From Oscillospiraceae bacterium (GTDB taxonomy: Bacteria > Bacillota > Clostridia > Oscillospirales > Ruminococcaceae), in assembly GCA_024404815.1 (NCBI GenBank), contig JAKSPL010000002.1, forward strand, positions 18,293 through 82,292: 64,000 nucleotides of DNA. Reading direction: 5' to 3'. The notes beneath the pieces were generated by a model. That model was not told the origin of the DNA and searched no databases. It saw nothing but the letters and a program-made list of their open reading frames with translations. The position numbers and the translations under genes were made by a program. This document shows positions 1-8,395 of the stretch, in pieces (within the stretch, counting starts at the first letter, position 1; every line of letters starts with the position of its first letter).

Positions 1-375
1 ATACAGTTCCCTGACAAGCGGCGCATCGGAATGCAGCATCCATGTGAGGTCGCCGTCTGCGATTTGCTGTGCCTGTTTTATGGTCAGCGATGCACTTTCT
101 TTCCTGCCAAGGCCGCCGACCTTGCTTTTCTTTTCCAGATGAATGACAGAAGTATCACCATTATAATAGCGGATACGGAATTTTTCGCGTCTGCTGAGTC
201 CATTGAGATTCTCGCGCAGAGCTTTGTCATTCAGATTGTCAAAATACAGACTGCGGATACGGTATACGCCGTTCACCGCATGGGCATCGGGGTAAGCAAC
301 AGCGCGTAATCGCTGGCGAATTGTGATCATGTCAGAGCGGTTAATCTCATGTTTTACCTCGTGTCTGAAATCCAT
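1..375 (-). CDS. VTC-domain protein (polyphosphate polymerase-like), N-terminal part only
   Basis: The gene runs off the left edge, so only the first 125 residues are visible. The start is the ATG at 375-373, behind a good ribosome site (AGAGGTGATT). The visible part begins MDFRHEVKHEI and continues with YRIRSLYFDN, KFRIRYYNG and HLEKKSK. This series of strands rich in Lys, Arg and Glu is typical of the VTC/CYTH triphosphate-tunnel fold, which in yeast Vtc4 makes polyphosphate. In Firmicutes such genes often sit beside CotH and two-component genes, as here. The catalytic activity of bacterial members is inferred only. It is divergent from the response regulator at 553. Confidence 0.75.
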   Translation of the reverse strand, partial: MDFRHEVKHEINRSDMITIRQRLRAVAYPDAHAVNGVYRIRSLYFDNLNDKALRENLNGLSRREKFRIRYYNGDTSVIHLEKKSKVGGLGRKESASLTIKQAQQIADGDLTWMLHSDAPLVRELY

Positions 376-501
376 AGAATCACCTCTTTTCATTGCTTTT
401 ATTATATCTGTCCGCGCTGAATTGACGCTGAAAGAGCCGACGGCAATGTGACAGGCAGGTGATGAAATAGAAGAAGAATCAATGAAATCTTCGTTTTCAG
501 C

Positions 502-530
502 TTGAATTCAGCGAAATTGTGTATTATAGT
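502..530 (+). promoter_or_regulatory. Putative sigma-70 promoter of the two-component operon
   Basis: TTGAAT at 502-507 and TATAGT at 525-530 are 17 bases apart. The expected start of transcription lies just before the ribosome site AAGGGGTGAG of the response regulator, so the leader would be very short. Confidence 0.4.
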
Positions 531-552
531 ATTATAAGGGGTGAGAATTGGA

Positions 553-1230
553 ATGAAGATCCTGATCGTGGAAGATGAAAAGATCCTTGCGGATTCGCTG
601 AAACTGATGCTGTCCTCCAAAGGCTACGAGGTGGATGCCGTTTACAACGGTACTGACGGAGAAGCGTATATTCTGACGAATGTATATGACCTTGTGATAC
701 TGGATGTGATGATGCCTGAAAAGGACGGGTATGCAGTTGCAAAAAGTGTCCGACAAAAGCATTGCGGCGTACCGATTTTAATGCTGACGGCAAAATCGGA
801 TGTGGAAGATAAAGTCAGCGGACTGAATGCTGGCGCGGACTACTATCTCACCAAACCGTTCGATTCCAGAGAACTGCTTGCCTGTGTCCACGCACTCCTG
901 CGCCGTCAGGGTACACAGACAAATGAGATCGTGTTCGGAAACACGACACTTGATCTGGAATCGGCATCGCTTGTGTGCGGCGAAAAAAGCATCCGCCTTT
1001 CGTCCAGGGAATTTGAACTCATGCGGATGCTGATGGTCACGGGAAAGAACCATATTTCGAAGGAAAGTCTGCTGGTCAAGGTCTGGGGGTATGACTCCAA
1101 TGCCGTGGAAAACCATGTGGAGGTCTATATCGGATTTCTGCGCAAAAAACTCCTGAGCATCGATTCTGACATCCAGATCGTTGCCGTCCGCAGACTGGGG
1201 TATCATTTGGAGAACGGATCATCATGCTGA
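553..1230 (+). CDS. OmpR/PhoB-family response regulator
   Basis: A 225-residue two-domain regulator. The receiver domain (about 1-115) shows the acidic pair E7/D8, the phospho-acceptor Asp51 in LVILDVMMP and the conserved Lys in LTKPFD. The C-terminal winged helix (about 125-225) ends with VRRLGYHLE, the usual OmpR-type recognition and wing region. I chose ATG 553 rather than GTG 541 because AAGGGGTGAG then stands about 8-10 bases upstream. The stop overlaps the histidine kinase start by 7 bases, so the two are translationally coupled. The next gene is a dockerin/beta-helix exoprotein, which makes surface or matrix genes the likely targets; this is inference. Confidence 0.9.
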   Translation: MKILIVEDEKILADSLKLMLSSKGYEVDAVYNGTDGEAYILTNVYDLVILDVMMPEKDGYAVAKSVRQKHCGVPILMLTAKSDVEDKVSGLNAGADYYLTKPFDSRELLACVHALLRRQGTQTNEIVFGNTTLDLESASLVCGEKSIRLSSREFELMRMLMVTGKNHISKESLLVKVWGYDSNAVENHVEVYIGFLRKKLLSIDSDIQIVAVRRLGYHLENGSSC

Positions 1231-2441
1231 AAAAACTGAAAATCAAATTTATCATTGTGATGATGACGATTGTCACGATTTTGCTGGGCGCAGGGTTTGT
1301 CTGCATCATGCGGCTGACACAGCAGAATATGGAACGCGAAAGCATTCAGATGATGCAAAGCCTGACCAAAGAGGGCGGAAAACGTCCGCCGAACGTACCG
1401 CCCAAGAAAAAAGACAATAAAATGGTACTGCCGATCTTCACGATCGCCGTTGGCAGGGAACATGAACTCTCTGCATTCGGCGATGACTTTTACGATCTGT
1501 CCGACGAAGCATTTCTGCAAAGCCTGATGGAGTATGCAGAGTCGGATGAAGATCAGGTGGGCATCATTAAACAATATGACCTCAGGTTTTATAAATCCCA
1601 ATCGCCGAAATCCTATCATGTCGTGTTCGCGGATATATCAGCTGAAAAGGCAATGCTCAAATCACTGGCAAAAAATGCATTGCTCATTGGCATCATAGCG
1701 TATGCAATGCTTTTTTTGATCAGCATTCTGCTTGCCGAATGGATGACAAAACCTGTCGAAACCGCATGGAACGAGCAGAAGCAGTTTATCGCGGATGCCT
1801 CACATGAATTGAAAACGCCGCTGACTGTCATCATGACCAATGCGGAAATGCTCTGCGATGATGTGTACTCAGAAACGCAGAGGCAAGGCTGTAATCAGAA
1901 CATCCTCTCGATGTCCAAACGGATGCGCGGACTGGTGGAGAATCTGCTGAACCTTGCGAGAATGGACGGCGGTATCGCTCAAAATGAATTTACATCCGTT
2001 GATTTCAGTAAACTGGTATTGGATTGCATTCTCCCGTTTGAACCGCTGTTTTTTGAGCAGAATTTGGAACTGCAAACGGCTGTCAGTGACGATATTTCGG
2101 TACATGGCGATGCGGTGCAGCTCAAACAAATGGTGGATATTCTGCTTGACAATGCGCTGAAATATGCGGACGAAAACAGTACAGTCAACGTCACGCTGAC
2201 AAAAGCCGCAGACTGTTGTGAACTGTCTGTTGCAAGCAAGGGCGCAGAACTTTCAAAGGCGGACTGCAAAAATATTTTCAAGCGGTTCTATCGTGTCGAT
2301 AAAGCACGGAATGACGGCGGAAGCTACGGGCTTGGACTGTCGATTGCAGATTCTGTTGTCCGAAAGCATAACGGGAAGATTCGTGCGGAAAGCAAAGACC
2401 ATATCAATACGTTTTTGGTATCATTTCCGCCGAAACGATGA
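1224..2441 (+). CDS. Membrane sensor histidine kinase
   Basis: 405 residues. Two membrane segments (about 8-29 and 151-170) enclose an extracytoplasmic loop of about 120 residues that I cannot assign to a known sensor family. The phospho-acceptor is His194 in DASHELKTPLT. The ATPase part has the N box LLDNALKYA and the G2 box YGLGLSIA. There is hardly room for a HAMP domain between the second membrane segment and the H box, so signal transfer must be direct. It pairs with the overlapping response regulator. Confidence 0.9.
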   Translation: MLKKLKIKFIIVMMTIVTILLGAGFVCIMRLTQQNMERESIQMMQSLTKEGGKRPPNVPPKKKDNKMVLPIFTIAVGREHELSAFGDDFYDLSDEAFLQSLMEYAESDEDQVGIIKQYDLRFYKSQSPKSYHVVFADISAEKAMLKSLAKNALLIGIIAYAMLFLISILLAEWMTKPVETAWNEQKQFIADASHELKTPLTVIMTNAEMLCDDVYSETQRQGCNQNILSMSKRMRGLVENLLNLARMDGGIAQNEFTSVDFSKLVLDCILPFEPLFFEQNLELQTAVSDDISVHGDAVQLKQMVDILLDNALKYADENSTVNVTLTKAADCCELSVASKGAELSKADCKNIFKRFYRVDKARNDGGSYGLGLSIADSVVRKHNGKIRAESKDHINTFLVSFPPKR

Positions 2442-2533
2442 TGGGAGGATTCTCTCATCGTTCCATACATATGGTGCAGAATGGCGCAGTATTCGCTGTG
2501 CGTTCTAATATTAAAAGAGGGGAAAGAGTACAT

Positions 2534-4603
2534 ATGAAGAACAAACACAAAGGTGTCGCTGTCATCCTTACGGCAGCCATGTCCCTTGCATTTTCGGCGC
2601 AGGTGTTTGCTGCCGCAGTCGGGGATGTCAATGCAGACGGTAAGGTATCAGTCGCGGATGCCGTTTCGCTCTGCAAGTATCTCACAGGCGAAACCAAAAC
2701 TGTTGGTGATGCCGCAGCCGCCGATCTGAATTCAGACGGAAAGCTGAATGTTGTCGATCTGACGCTGCTGAAACGTCAGATTCTGCGCGGAAATACACCA
2801 TCCGCATCGGGCGGCAATGTGGTGACGGCGATTCAATACGGTGCATCCGCAGTCACGCTTTTGAATGCAAACGGCGAGATCGTCACAGCAGAGAACGCCG
2901 ACAATGTCACCGTCAAAAAAGGCACCTATGTTACGATCACCAAGCCCTGCGAGGTCGATGTGGACGGCGAATGCAATAACGGTCAGCTGAATATCGACGT
3001 CAGCAAGGAAACCTATGCAGACGGACAAGTGACCTGCAATCTGCGCGGTCTGACACTTGCAAACGCCGCAGATTCGCCTGTTTACGTTGCATCCATCGGT
3101 GATGAATTCGTGCTGACCGTTAAAAAGGACACCGTCAACACGATCACGGACGGCACAGAATATACCAACGCAGACGGCGATACGGGTGCGATCTATTCCT
3201 GTGACGACATGAAAATCAAGGGCAAGGGCAAGCTGGTCGTCAACGGCAAAGCGGCAGACGGTATTGTCTGCAAAAACGATTTGAAGATCTGGAACGGCGA
3301 TGTGTCGGTCAATGCAGTCGATGACGGCATCCGCGGCAAGGACAGCGTGCGCATCGGCGATCCCGATTCCGAGGACGATTCCGCGCTTCTGGTGACAGTC
3401 AAAGCCGAAAACGGCGACGGTATCCGTTCTACGGGTAACGGCGAGGACGAGGGACTCATCCGCCTGACAAACGGCACGGTCGATGTCACTTCGCATGGTG
3501 ACGGCATTGCCGCACAGCAGACACTCGAAGTGAACGGCGGCAATATCAAGATTTACACTTATCTTGGCTCTGCATTCACAGGCACGGCAACAGGCGGCAA
3601 TCAAGGCGGCGGCTGGGGCGGCTTTGGCATGGACGGCAATTCCAACAAAACCGAACAGAGCGCAAAAGGTCTGAAAGCGTCAGGCATCACTGATGACGCA
3701 GGCAATTATGTCAGCGGCGGCGAGATCGTTATCAGCGGCGGACAGCTCGATATTGATTCCTCGGATGACTGTGTGCATTGTGCAGGCGGATTGACGATCA
3801 CAGGCGGCAAACTGACACTCGCATCCGCAGACGATGCACTCCACAGCGACAAAGATCTCACGCTTGGCAAACAGGGCGGTACTGTCAGCGATTTTGCTGT
3901 TGCCGTTTCCACCTGCTACGAGGGCGTTGAGGGACAGAATATCTACCAGTACGCAGGCACGGTCATTGTCAACGCAAAGGACGATGGCTACAATGCCGCA
4001 GGCGGCGCAGATGGTTCGGGCAATCAGAATCCCGGCGGCTGGAATCAAGGCGGCTGGGGCGGCTTCGGCGGAAGCGGCGGAAACAATGTCATGAATCTTG
4101 CAGGCGGTCTGGGCATTGTCAACTGTGCGGACGGCGACCATGACGGTTTCGATTCCAACGGCGGCATTTCCATCACGGGCGGATATTTTATCTCCAACGG
4201 CAACGAACCGTTCGACTGTGACGGCACAAAGACCTATTCGGGCGGCGTGTATATTATAGACAAGGGCTCAGGCGGCGGCATGGGCGGTATGGGCGGTGCA
4301 GAGCTTGCATCGAACGTCAAAGCATCCTGTTCGGCATCGGCAAACACGCGCATCACCCTTGCAGAAACAAACGGCAATGTGATCGTGTCGTTCATCGCGG
4401 ATAAGGCTGTGACCTCGCTGACGGCAGGCTGTTCGGACACACCGAATGCGGTATTCTACACAGGCGGCACAATCAGCGGCACACCGATCGAGACCCTTGA
4501 CGATACCCAGCCCATTTATCTGAGCGGCACGATCAGCGGCGGCACACAGGCAAGCGCATCATCCTCTACGGGCGGCAATCAGAATCCGTGGGGTGGTTTC
4601 TGA
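2534..4603 (+). CDS. Secreted dockerin protein with Cthe_2159-like carbohydrate-binding beta-helix
   Basis: 689 residues from ATG 2534 (ribosome site AGAGGGGAAAGAG). A signal peptide ends near residue 27 (VFAAA). A type I dockerin follows directly (about 29-87), with calcium loops DVNADGKVSVAD and DLNSDGKLNVVD. The rest is a right-handed beta-helix built from repeats such as GDGI, SDDC and DDAL, matching the Cthe_2159 family (PF14262), whose founder binds acidic sugars of pectin type. Two Gly-rich loops (around GGGWGGFGMDG and GGWGGFGGSGG) interrupt the helix. It lies 92 bases after the histidine kinase and may be in the same transcript. The N-terminal place of the dockerin is unusual. Scaffold attachment is inferred from the dockerin. 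Confidence 0.85.
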   Translation: MKNKHKGVAVILTAAMSLAFSAQVFAAAVGDVNADGKVSVADAVSLCKYLTGETKTVGDAAAADLNSDGKLNVVDLTLLKRQILRGNTPSASGGNVVTAIQYGASAVTLLNANGEIVTAENADNVTVKKGTYVTITKPCEVDVDGECNNGQLNIDVSKETYADGQVTCNLRGLTLANAADSPVYVASIGDEFVLTVKKDTVNTITDGTEYTNADGDTGAIYSCDDMKIKGKGKLVVNGKAADGIVCKNDLKIWNGDVSVNAVDDGIRGKDSVRIGDPDSEDDSALLVTVKAENGDGIRSTGNGEDEGLIRLTNGTVDVTSHGDGIAAQQTLEVNGGNIKIYTYLGSAFTGTATGGNQGGGWGGFGMDGNSNKTEQSAKGLKASGITDDAGNYVSGGEIVISGGQLDIDSSDDCVHCAGGLTITGGKLTLASADDALHSDKDLTLGKQGGTVSDFAVAVSTCYEGVEGQNIYQYAGTVIVNAKDDGYNAAGGADGSGNQNPGGWNQGGWGGFGGSGGNNVMNLAGGLGIVNCADGDHDGFDSNGGISITGGYFISNGNEPFDCDGTKTYSGGVYIIDKGSGGGMGGMGGAELASNVKASCSASANTRITLAETNGNVIVSFIADKAVTSLTAGCSDTPNAVFYTGGTISGTPIETLDDTQPIYLSGTISGGTQASASSSTGGNQNPWGGF

Positions 4604-4610
4604 AACGAAA

Positions 4611-4649
4611 AAATTCGGATACTTCGATCGTGAAGCATCCGAATTTTTT
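4611..4649 (+). terminator. Rho-independent terminator after the dockerin/beta-helix gene
   Basis: AAATTCGGAT-a-CTTC pairs with GAAG-c-ATCCGAATTT around a 6-base loop, followed by a T tract. It starts 8 bases after the stop codon. The mirror strand also gives a T tract, so it may stop transcripts from both sides. Confidence 0.85.
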
Positions 4650-4675
4650 ATGTGTATCAGTTCATGCGGGAGAAT

Positions 4676-4860
4676 GAAAAAACGGCAGTCCGATCGGGAA
4701 ACTCGGAATGCCGCTTTTTCACATATTGAGAGGGATAGGAATGGTAGGGAATGATAGGTCCGTATGCAGACATTCTCGAAAGACATTTTCGATTTAGCAC
4801 GGATCGGAAACATCAAAAAATGTACAGCACGTATGAATCGGACTTAAAATTACATTCTGT
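4676..4860 (-). ncRNA. Candidate stand-alone small RNA, about 185 nt
   Basis: A consensus promoter on the minus strand (4895-4867) drives towards a strong intrinsic terminator at 4720-4676 (GAAAAAGCGGCATTCCGA pairing with its complement, then six T). Only about 185 bases lie between. The one reading frame there passes through both terminators and has no ribosome site. The RNA contains a perfect 6-bp hairpin TCGAAA/TTTCGA (around 4774-4790), a pairing GTCCG/CGGAC, and a long unpaired-looking pyrimidine stretch with UCCC and CCCU motifs (around 4728-4758), which could pair with Shine-Dalgarno sequences. AGTCCGAT near the 5' end can also pair with ATCGGACT inside the terminator stem. I cannot match it to a known family; 6S RNA is possible by size only. 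Confidence 0.5.
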
Positions 4861-4866
4861 AATCCT

Positions 4867-4895
4867 ATTATACAGCATAAATATAAAAATGTCAA
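4867..4895 (-). promoter_or_regulatory. Consensus sigma-70 promoter of the small RNA
   Basis: Read on the minus strand, TTGACA (4895-4890) and TATAAT (4872-4867) are separated by exactly 17 bases. Both hexamers match consensus fully, which is rare, and point into a stretch without a gene. Confidence 0.7.
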
Positions 4896-5137
4896 GCCTT
4901 TTTCTAAAAATATTTTTAGGCGTGAAATATACAAATTGTAATTTGATTTGTCAAAGTTGTACCGTTTCTGAAAGAATATTCACGGATTTTATCGGAATGT
5001 ACGAAAAACAAGTTGAAACACCGCTGTTTGGGGGCGCAGTTCTGTCGAAGTTGCCGAAGATGATGATACAAATTTCATGCGTACTGAAAATATGAGATTG
5101 TAAATTGATACGATGAATTCCTGTTTTTGGCAGAAAG

Positions 5138-5168
5138 AAATCCCCCTGTAAGCCACAGGGGGATTTTT
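5138..5168 (-). terminator. Terminator after the dockerin-CotH gene
   Basis: AATCCCCCTGT pairs with ACAGGGGGATT around a short loop (GGCTT), 5 bases after the stop codon, and is followed on the minus strand by TTTCTTTC. The other strand carries five T after the stem. Confidence 0.8.
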
Positions 5169-5172
5169 GAAA

Positions 5173-7800
5173 TTATCTGAGATTTTGGTTGATGACCTCA
5201 ATTCTGCGGAGCATGAAGTCTACGATCGAAACGGAGTCGCCGCCGTAGGAGAACAGTCCGCCGCCTCCGCCGAAGCCTCCGAATCCGCCAAAACCACCGA
5301 AGCCGCCGAAGCCGCCCCACATACCGCCCCACATACCGCCGTTGTTGCCGCCGTTGGTCTGCAAGCCGTTGGCACTCTTGGAGATGTTGGATTCAAACTG
5401 GTCTGCGGTGAAGAAGAAGCGCGGATCTGCCTTGACATGGCTGCGGATGAGCTGTGCAAAGCCGTTGACAGTCTGCTCGAAATTGCTGTAATATTTGAGA
5501 ATATCCTTGACATAGCCGTTGTACATGGTCTTATACTCAGAAACCGCCAGCAGTTTGGTCAGCATCGGGCGGCGGTTGGTATCCGCCTGATACATACCCG
5601 TGTTGATGTCGGAATCGGCTGCTGCACCATAGTCCATGAAGTTGCCGAGGGAGAGGTTGTAGTCCCAGCCGACATAGTACAGTTTGCCGTTGGTGTATTC
5701 ACAGTAGTAGTTGTGTGCCATTTGTCCGTTGTAGCTGTCGTAGTTGCACATGACAGCGTTGACGGCAAAGCCTTTCAGGAAGCTTGGCACATCAATGACA
5801 TCCTCAATGAATTTATAGTTCTGCGGTGTGACCTGATTGATCGCCGTGACGACCTCGGAGATGTGGGTGAGGTTGTCGTCTGTGCCGAACTTGACCTCAA
5901 AGTTTTTGAGATCCATGTTGGAAGCAAATGTGCAGTCGTAGTTGCTGCCGACATCTGCCGCCTTGTAGAGTACCGATTCATCATCGGTCGCAAGACGTTC
6001 ACCGAGCGTTGTACCCGGCTGTTCCGCGAGGAAATAGAAACTGTAAAGCTGACCGTTCAGGTACATATCCGTATAGCCGCAGATCGGTGCGTAGGCATCT
6101 AACTCGTCCATCGCATTGTAGCAGAGAATATCACGCATACAGGACGGATCGGAGTACATATTGTTCATGCAGAATTCGGTCAGACCGTGATAGTTCTGCA
6201 ATTTTTCGTATTTGTCGAGCTTGATGCGGAAGCTGTACTTGTCCTTGCCTGCCTGATAGACAAACATATTAGAGCTGTGTCCCTTGGTACGGATGCCGAC
6301 ATTCGGAAATTTCTCGCCGTCAATGGTGACATCGCAGGCGTAGTATTGTTCGTCCTGCGAGTGTGCGAGGAAATCTTTCCATGTGGCATCGGGCATTTCG
6401 ACCTCAACCTTGTGGACGCTGGACTGGTCGAAGAAATTGCTGTACAGGAGTTTCGACTGGTCGGAGTTGTTGACATTCTCGTAGGTCTTGCCAAACGAGA
6501 ATTCCGCACCGCCGCCGTGTTTGACTTCAATGCCGCCTGCGTAGACGCCGACACTGCCCGAAAGTGCATCGTCAGCAACAACAGCGTAGCGGTATTTCTT
6601 ACGGGTGTTTTCCTCGAATTGAATCGTGCCGTCAGCGGACGTCAGGGCGATGGGATTATTCTTGCTCCATTCCTTGACGAACGAAAGCTGCATTGCATTG
6701 GAAGAATTCGTGAGAGTTTCACAGGCATTGTCGGTCGCAGTCGCCAGCACCGTACCGCCTGTAATATCCACAGACTGTGCGGCGGTCAGACCGCGGTCAC
6801 CGAATACGATGGTCCTGCCGCCCGAAATGGCGATATCGGTTTCTGCCTGTACCGCATCTTTTGCCGCTTTCATGGAAATGCTGCCGCCTGAAATCTCGAC
6901 ATTGCCCTGCGTGGATTTGATACCGTCGCCCTCGGAGTCAATGTTCAGAATGCCGTCTTTGACTGTGACGGAGGTCTTGCCGCGGACAGCATCATCGTTC
7001 TGTGTGGTAATGTTGACCGTACCGCCGTTGAATTTCAGGTCGTTGCTGCAATGGATGCCGTACTGGGTGCCTGCGTTGATGTTGAGTACACCATCGCCTT
7101 TGATGGTCATATCGTCCTTTGCGTGCAAGACGGCGTGGTCAGCCGCATCTGCGGTGGGGGAATCCGTACCATCGGAAAGGGTGTTTTCCTTTCCTTCGAC
7201 CAGATTGATGGACGTATTTTCCGCATTTTCGACCATAATGACAGGTGCGCTGCTGTTGGTCATGCTGACACCGTTTAAGAACAGCTTGACCGTAGCAGAA
7301 TCGACCTTTTCGTCAGGGACATTGACGATGATCTGACCACCGTTGAGATTACCGTCGAGATAATAAGTACCCGATGCGGTAATGGTGGCGGTGTTGCCTG
7401 CGACCTCAATATACTCGCCTTCATAGGAAATGCTGTTTCCGTTGAGGTGGAGATATGCAGGGTCACGCTCCGGCACGACAGGCGGTTCTGTCGTCTGATA
7501 GATCGGAGTGTCAGGCATGGTTTCGAGTTTTGCGATCACGCGAAGAATGGTCACAACATCGCTGCCGTCGCATTTTCCGTTGAGGTTGACATCTCCGTTT
7601 GCACGCGCAACATCGGATGCGGCGGCGGTGGTGTCCTCTGCGACAATGCGGCTCAGCAGGATGACATCGGAAATGGTGATCTCATTGTCGAGGTCAACAT
7701 CTCCAAGCATGGTGGGGTTTGCAGCGACAGCAGGCAATGCTGCGCAATGCACAAGGATCGCTGCGGACAGGATGGCTGCAGGTTTGGAAAATTTTTTCAT
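5173..7800 (-). CDS. Secreted dockerin - beta-helix - CotH kinase-family protein
   Basis: 875 residues from ATG 7800-7798. Order of parts: signal peptide (to about 27, PAVAANP); type I dockerin (about 32-92; loops DVDLDNEITISD and DVNLNGKCDGSD); Cthe_2159-like beta-helix (about 115-400; DDAV, GDGI and DAVQ repeats); CotH domain (about 470-800) with VGIRTKGHSS, KYSFRIKLDKY, FCMNNMYSDPS and GWDYNLSLG, which correspond to the ATP- and metal-binding segments of CotH-type protein kinases. A Gly-rich tail of repeated GGF units follows. CotH in Bacillus phosphorylates spore coat proteins. Here the dockerin suggests a kinase-like protein attached to a cell-surface scaffold. The 5' leader is about 170 bases. 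The substrate is unknown. Confidence 0.85.
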   Translation of the reverse strand: MKKFSKPAAILSAAILVHCAALPAVAANPTMLGDVDLDNEITISDVILLSRIVAEDTTAAASDVARANGDVNLNGKCDGSDVVTILRVIAKLETMPDTPIYQTTEPPVVPERDPAYLHLNGNSISYEGEYIEVAGNTATITASGTYYLDGNLNGGQIIVNVPDEKVDSATVKLFLNGVSMTNSSAPVIMVENAENTSINLVEGKENTLSDGTDSPTADAADHAVLHAKDDMTIKGDGVLNINAGTQYGIHCSNDLKFNGGTVNITTQNDDAVRGKTSVTVKDGILNIDSEGDGIKSTQGNVEISGGSISMKAAKDAVQAETDIAISGGRTIVFGDRGLTAAQSVDITGGTVLATATDNACETLTNSSNAMQLSFVKEWSKNNPIALTSADGTIQFEENTRKKYRYAVVADDALSGSVGVYAGGIEVKHGGGAEFSFGKTYENVNNSDQSKLLYSNFFDQSSVHKVEVEMPDATWKDFLAHSQDEQYYACDVTIDGEKFPNVGIRTKGHSSNMFVYQAGKDKYSFRIKLDKYEKLQNYHGLTEFCMNNMYSDPSCMRDILCYNAMDELDAYAPICGYTDMYLNGQLYSFYFLAEQPGTTLGERLATDDESVLYKAADVGSNYDCTFASNMDLKNFEVKFGTDDNLTHISEVVTAINQVTPQNYKFIEDVIDVPSFLKGFAVNAVMCNYDSYNGQMAHNYYCEYTNGKLYYVGWDYNLSLGNFMDYGAAADSDINTGMYQADTNRRPMLTKLLAVSEYKTMYNGYVKDILKYYSNFEQTVNGFAQLIRSHVKADPRFFFTADQFESNISKSANGLQTNGGNNGGMWGGMWGGFGGFGGFGGFGGFGGGGGLFSYGGDSVSIVDFMLRRIEVINQNLR

Positions 7801-7979
7801 AGCATAACGCTCTCTTTCTTTCCCCCGTATGCTCAAACTTTTCCTGAATGCTTGTGTATATTTTTCTCTTCCCGTTTTGGCAGTATGCGGATTTGGAAAG
7901 CGTTCAAAAACGGGCATAACACCGTCCAGAATTTGTTCGCATGGTTATCCAAATCTGTTCATATTGCCGTAACATTTGT

Positions 7980-8009
7980 ATCATAGCACAAGAAGTTTAT
8001 GCTTGTCAA
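7980..8009 (-). promoter_or_regulatory. Promoter of the dockerin-CotH gene
   Basis: On the minus strand TTGACA (8009-8004) and TATGAT (7985-7980) are 18 bases apart. It shares AAAGGC just before TTGACA with the small RNA promoter at 4895. The remaining bases of the 310-base gap (7801-8110) form the long leader and the cellulase terminator. Confidence 0.65.
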
Positions 8010-8060
8010 GCCTTTCTATGAAATTTAGTTGTTTTTTCAGAGATTTGCCCTGCCAAAGCG

Positions 8061-8099
8061 AAAAAACCGCTGCCGATTCCGAAGAACCGACAGCGGTTT
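8061..8099 (-). terminator. Terminator of the cellulase-dockerin transcription unit
   Basis: On the minus strand AAACCGCTGtCGG pairs with its complement around TTCTTCGGAAT, followed by six T. It stands 12 bases after the TGA that closes the dockerin frame (8113-8111), not after the upstream TAA at 8398-8396. That placement marks the dockerin as part of the original gene. Confidence 0.85.
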
Positions 8100-8110
8100 G
8101 TATGCTGTTA

Positions 8111-8395
8111 TCACACAGGGAAAGAAGAAATCAGTTGAGCGATATAGCGGAGGATCATGACAACATCCTGACCGTTCAGACCGCTGTTGCCGTCGCATTC
8201 GGCGTTTGCCTTGCCCTGAAGGGTAACATTGGCGGTCGTGTCCTCTGTGACCATACGGCTCAGCAGAATGACATCGCTGATGTCCACAGCACCGCTGCAA
8301 TCGACATCGCCGCGGAGGGTTGCAGAGATCTCTGCCGGCTGATCGGAAATCAGCGTGAAGTAGTCAATGTTGAAATCGTTCGAAGATGCAACGAA
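8111..8395 (-). pseudogene. In-frame C-terminal end of the cellulase: last CBM6 strand plus dockerin, behind a TAA
   Basis: Directly after the TAA at 8398-8396 the same frame stays open for 94 codons to a TGA at 8113-8111. It first supplies FVASSNDFNIDYFTL, the expected final strand of a CBM6 module. It then has a type I dockerin with DVDCSGAVDISD, the helix VILLSRMVTEDTT and a second loop ending SGLNGQD, close to the dockerin of the CotH protein. There is no start codon with a ribosome site, so it could be made only by read-through of the TAA. Alternatives are a recent nonsense mutation or a sequencing error. No bases have been gained or lost. Confidence 0.8.

Noticed and set aside
4559-4816. 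85-codon minus frame across the small RNA region
   Set aside because: It starts inside the transcript and runs through two terminators into the dockerin gene; no ribosome site.
4676-4860. Identification of the small RNA as 6S RNA
   Set aside because: Length and the possible end pairing fit, but I cannot show the long closing stem with a central open bubble, so I keep it unassigned.
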